From Psychrobacillus soli (GTDB taxonomy: Bacteria > Bacillota > Bacilli > Bacillales_A > Planococcaceae): a DNA stretch of 47,151 bases. The notes under the pieces were generated by a model. That model worked only from the letters and a program-made list of their open reading frames with translations. It was not told where the DNA came from and searched no databases. The translations under genes and the position numbers were made by a program. The stretch is taken from assembly GCF_006861775.1 (NCBI RefSeq), contig NZ_VDGG01000013.1, positions 1 through 47,151 of the forward strand. The letters run 5' to 3'. Shown one piece after another: positions 46,995 to 47,151 of this stretch; position 1 is the first letter of the stretch, and every line of letters begins with the position of its first letter.

Positions 46995-47151
46995 CTCGCA
47001 ACATTGCGGTTCAATTGCGCAACATTCATACATAATGCTTCGCAATCATTGGTGTTTCAATTCAAGTAAACTTGTTATTTTAAGAAATGGTTGCTTTCAC
47101 TAGTAATTTGGTTGCTCTCGGATTTGATTTGATTGCTTTCCGAGTTGAACT
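46995..47151 (-). repeat. 21-bp-period GCAACC repeat (copy B), runs off the window
   Basis: On the minus strand GAGAGCAACCAAATTACTAG and the neighbouring units repeat copy A; GCAA words occur at 21-base spacing. About 115 bases align with 21471-21585 in inverted orientation. Beyond the shared part, TTGCG words continue with near-21-base spacing. It reaches the window edge. Confidence 0.75.

Overview
The window looks like the chromosome of a low-GC, spore-forming member of the Bacillales. Gene content and order match the Bacillus subtilis hem-lon-clpX-tig and rph-racE-gerE-sdh neighbourhoods. A 74-codon gerE, HemA/HemX/HemL and SdhC proteins close to the B. subtilis ones (compared from memory), strong AGGAGG-type ribosome binding sites and a T-box-controlled valS all fit. 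A Psychrobacillus/Lysinibacillus/Sporosarcina-like (Caryophanaceae/Planococcaceae) genome is my best guess; this is inference, not a database result.

Left backbone (1-20.4 kb, almost all minus strand). valS sits behind a T-box leader. Next come a small membrane protein and a SpoVID-like protein without a LysM tail. A compact ribA-ribD-HAD-phosphatase operon follows, with a perfect TTGACA-17-TATAAT promoter. Then the six-gene haem operon hemA-hemX-hemC-hemD-hemB-hemL has a PerR-type box upstream. After it lie engB-lonA (lonB absent), clpX, tig and a TPR protein like YsoA.

Accessory region (20.4-38.6 kb). It opens with an orphan HExxH protein, a dispersed repeat region, gsiB (stress protein with KGG repeats) and a VOC-family protein. 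Its core is a pair of catabolic modules under sigma-54 control. Module 1 (minus strand, 23.1-28.9 kb) encodes a small membrane protein, an NCS1-type permease, a DUF3445 haem-dependent oxidative N-demethylase subunit, a DmmA-like subunit, a flavin/2Fe-2S reductase and a betaine-aldehyde-dehydrogenase-like enzyme. It is read from a consensus -24/-12 promoter, and a divergent enhancer-binding activator carries an unusual Cache-like domain after its HTH. Module 2 (30.9-34.2 kb) encodes an omega-aminotransferase, an aldehyde dehydrogenase and a decayed alanine dehydrogenase. It also has a consensus -24/-12 promoter and a divergent PAS-AAA+-HTH activator. Together the two modules look like inducible use of N-methylated and primary amines as carbon and nitrogen sources. 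The region ends with a tyrosine-recombinase remnant and two identical tRNA-Arg(TCT) genes in inverted, convergent orientation, enclosing a nitroreductase-like gene.

Right backbone (38.7-47.2 kb). The minus-strand genes are ysnB, rdgB, rph, murI, a MarR regulator, gerE (with a SigK-like promoter), a YsmA-type thioesterase and sdhB-sdhA-sdhC; yslB is on the plus strand. The final 350 bp carry no gene. They hold a second, inverted copy of the 21-bp-period repeat seen at 21.4 kb.
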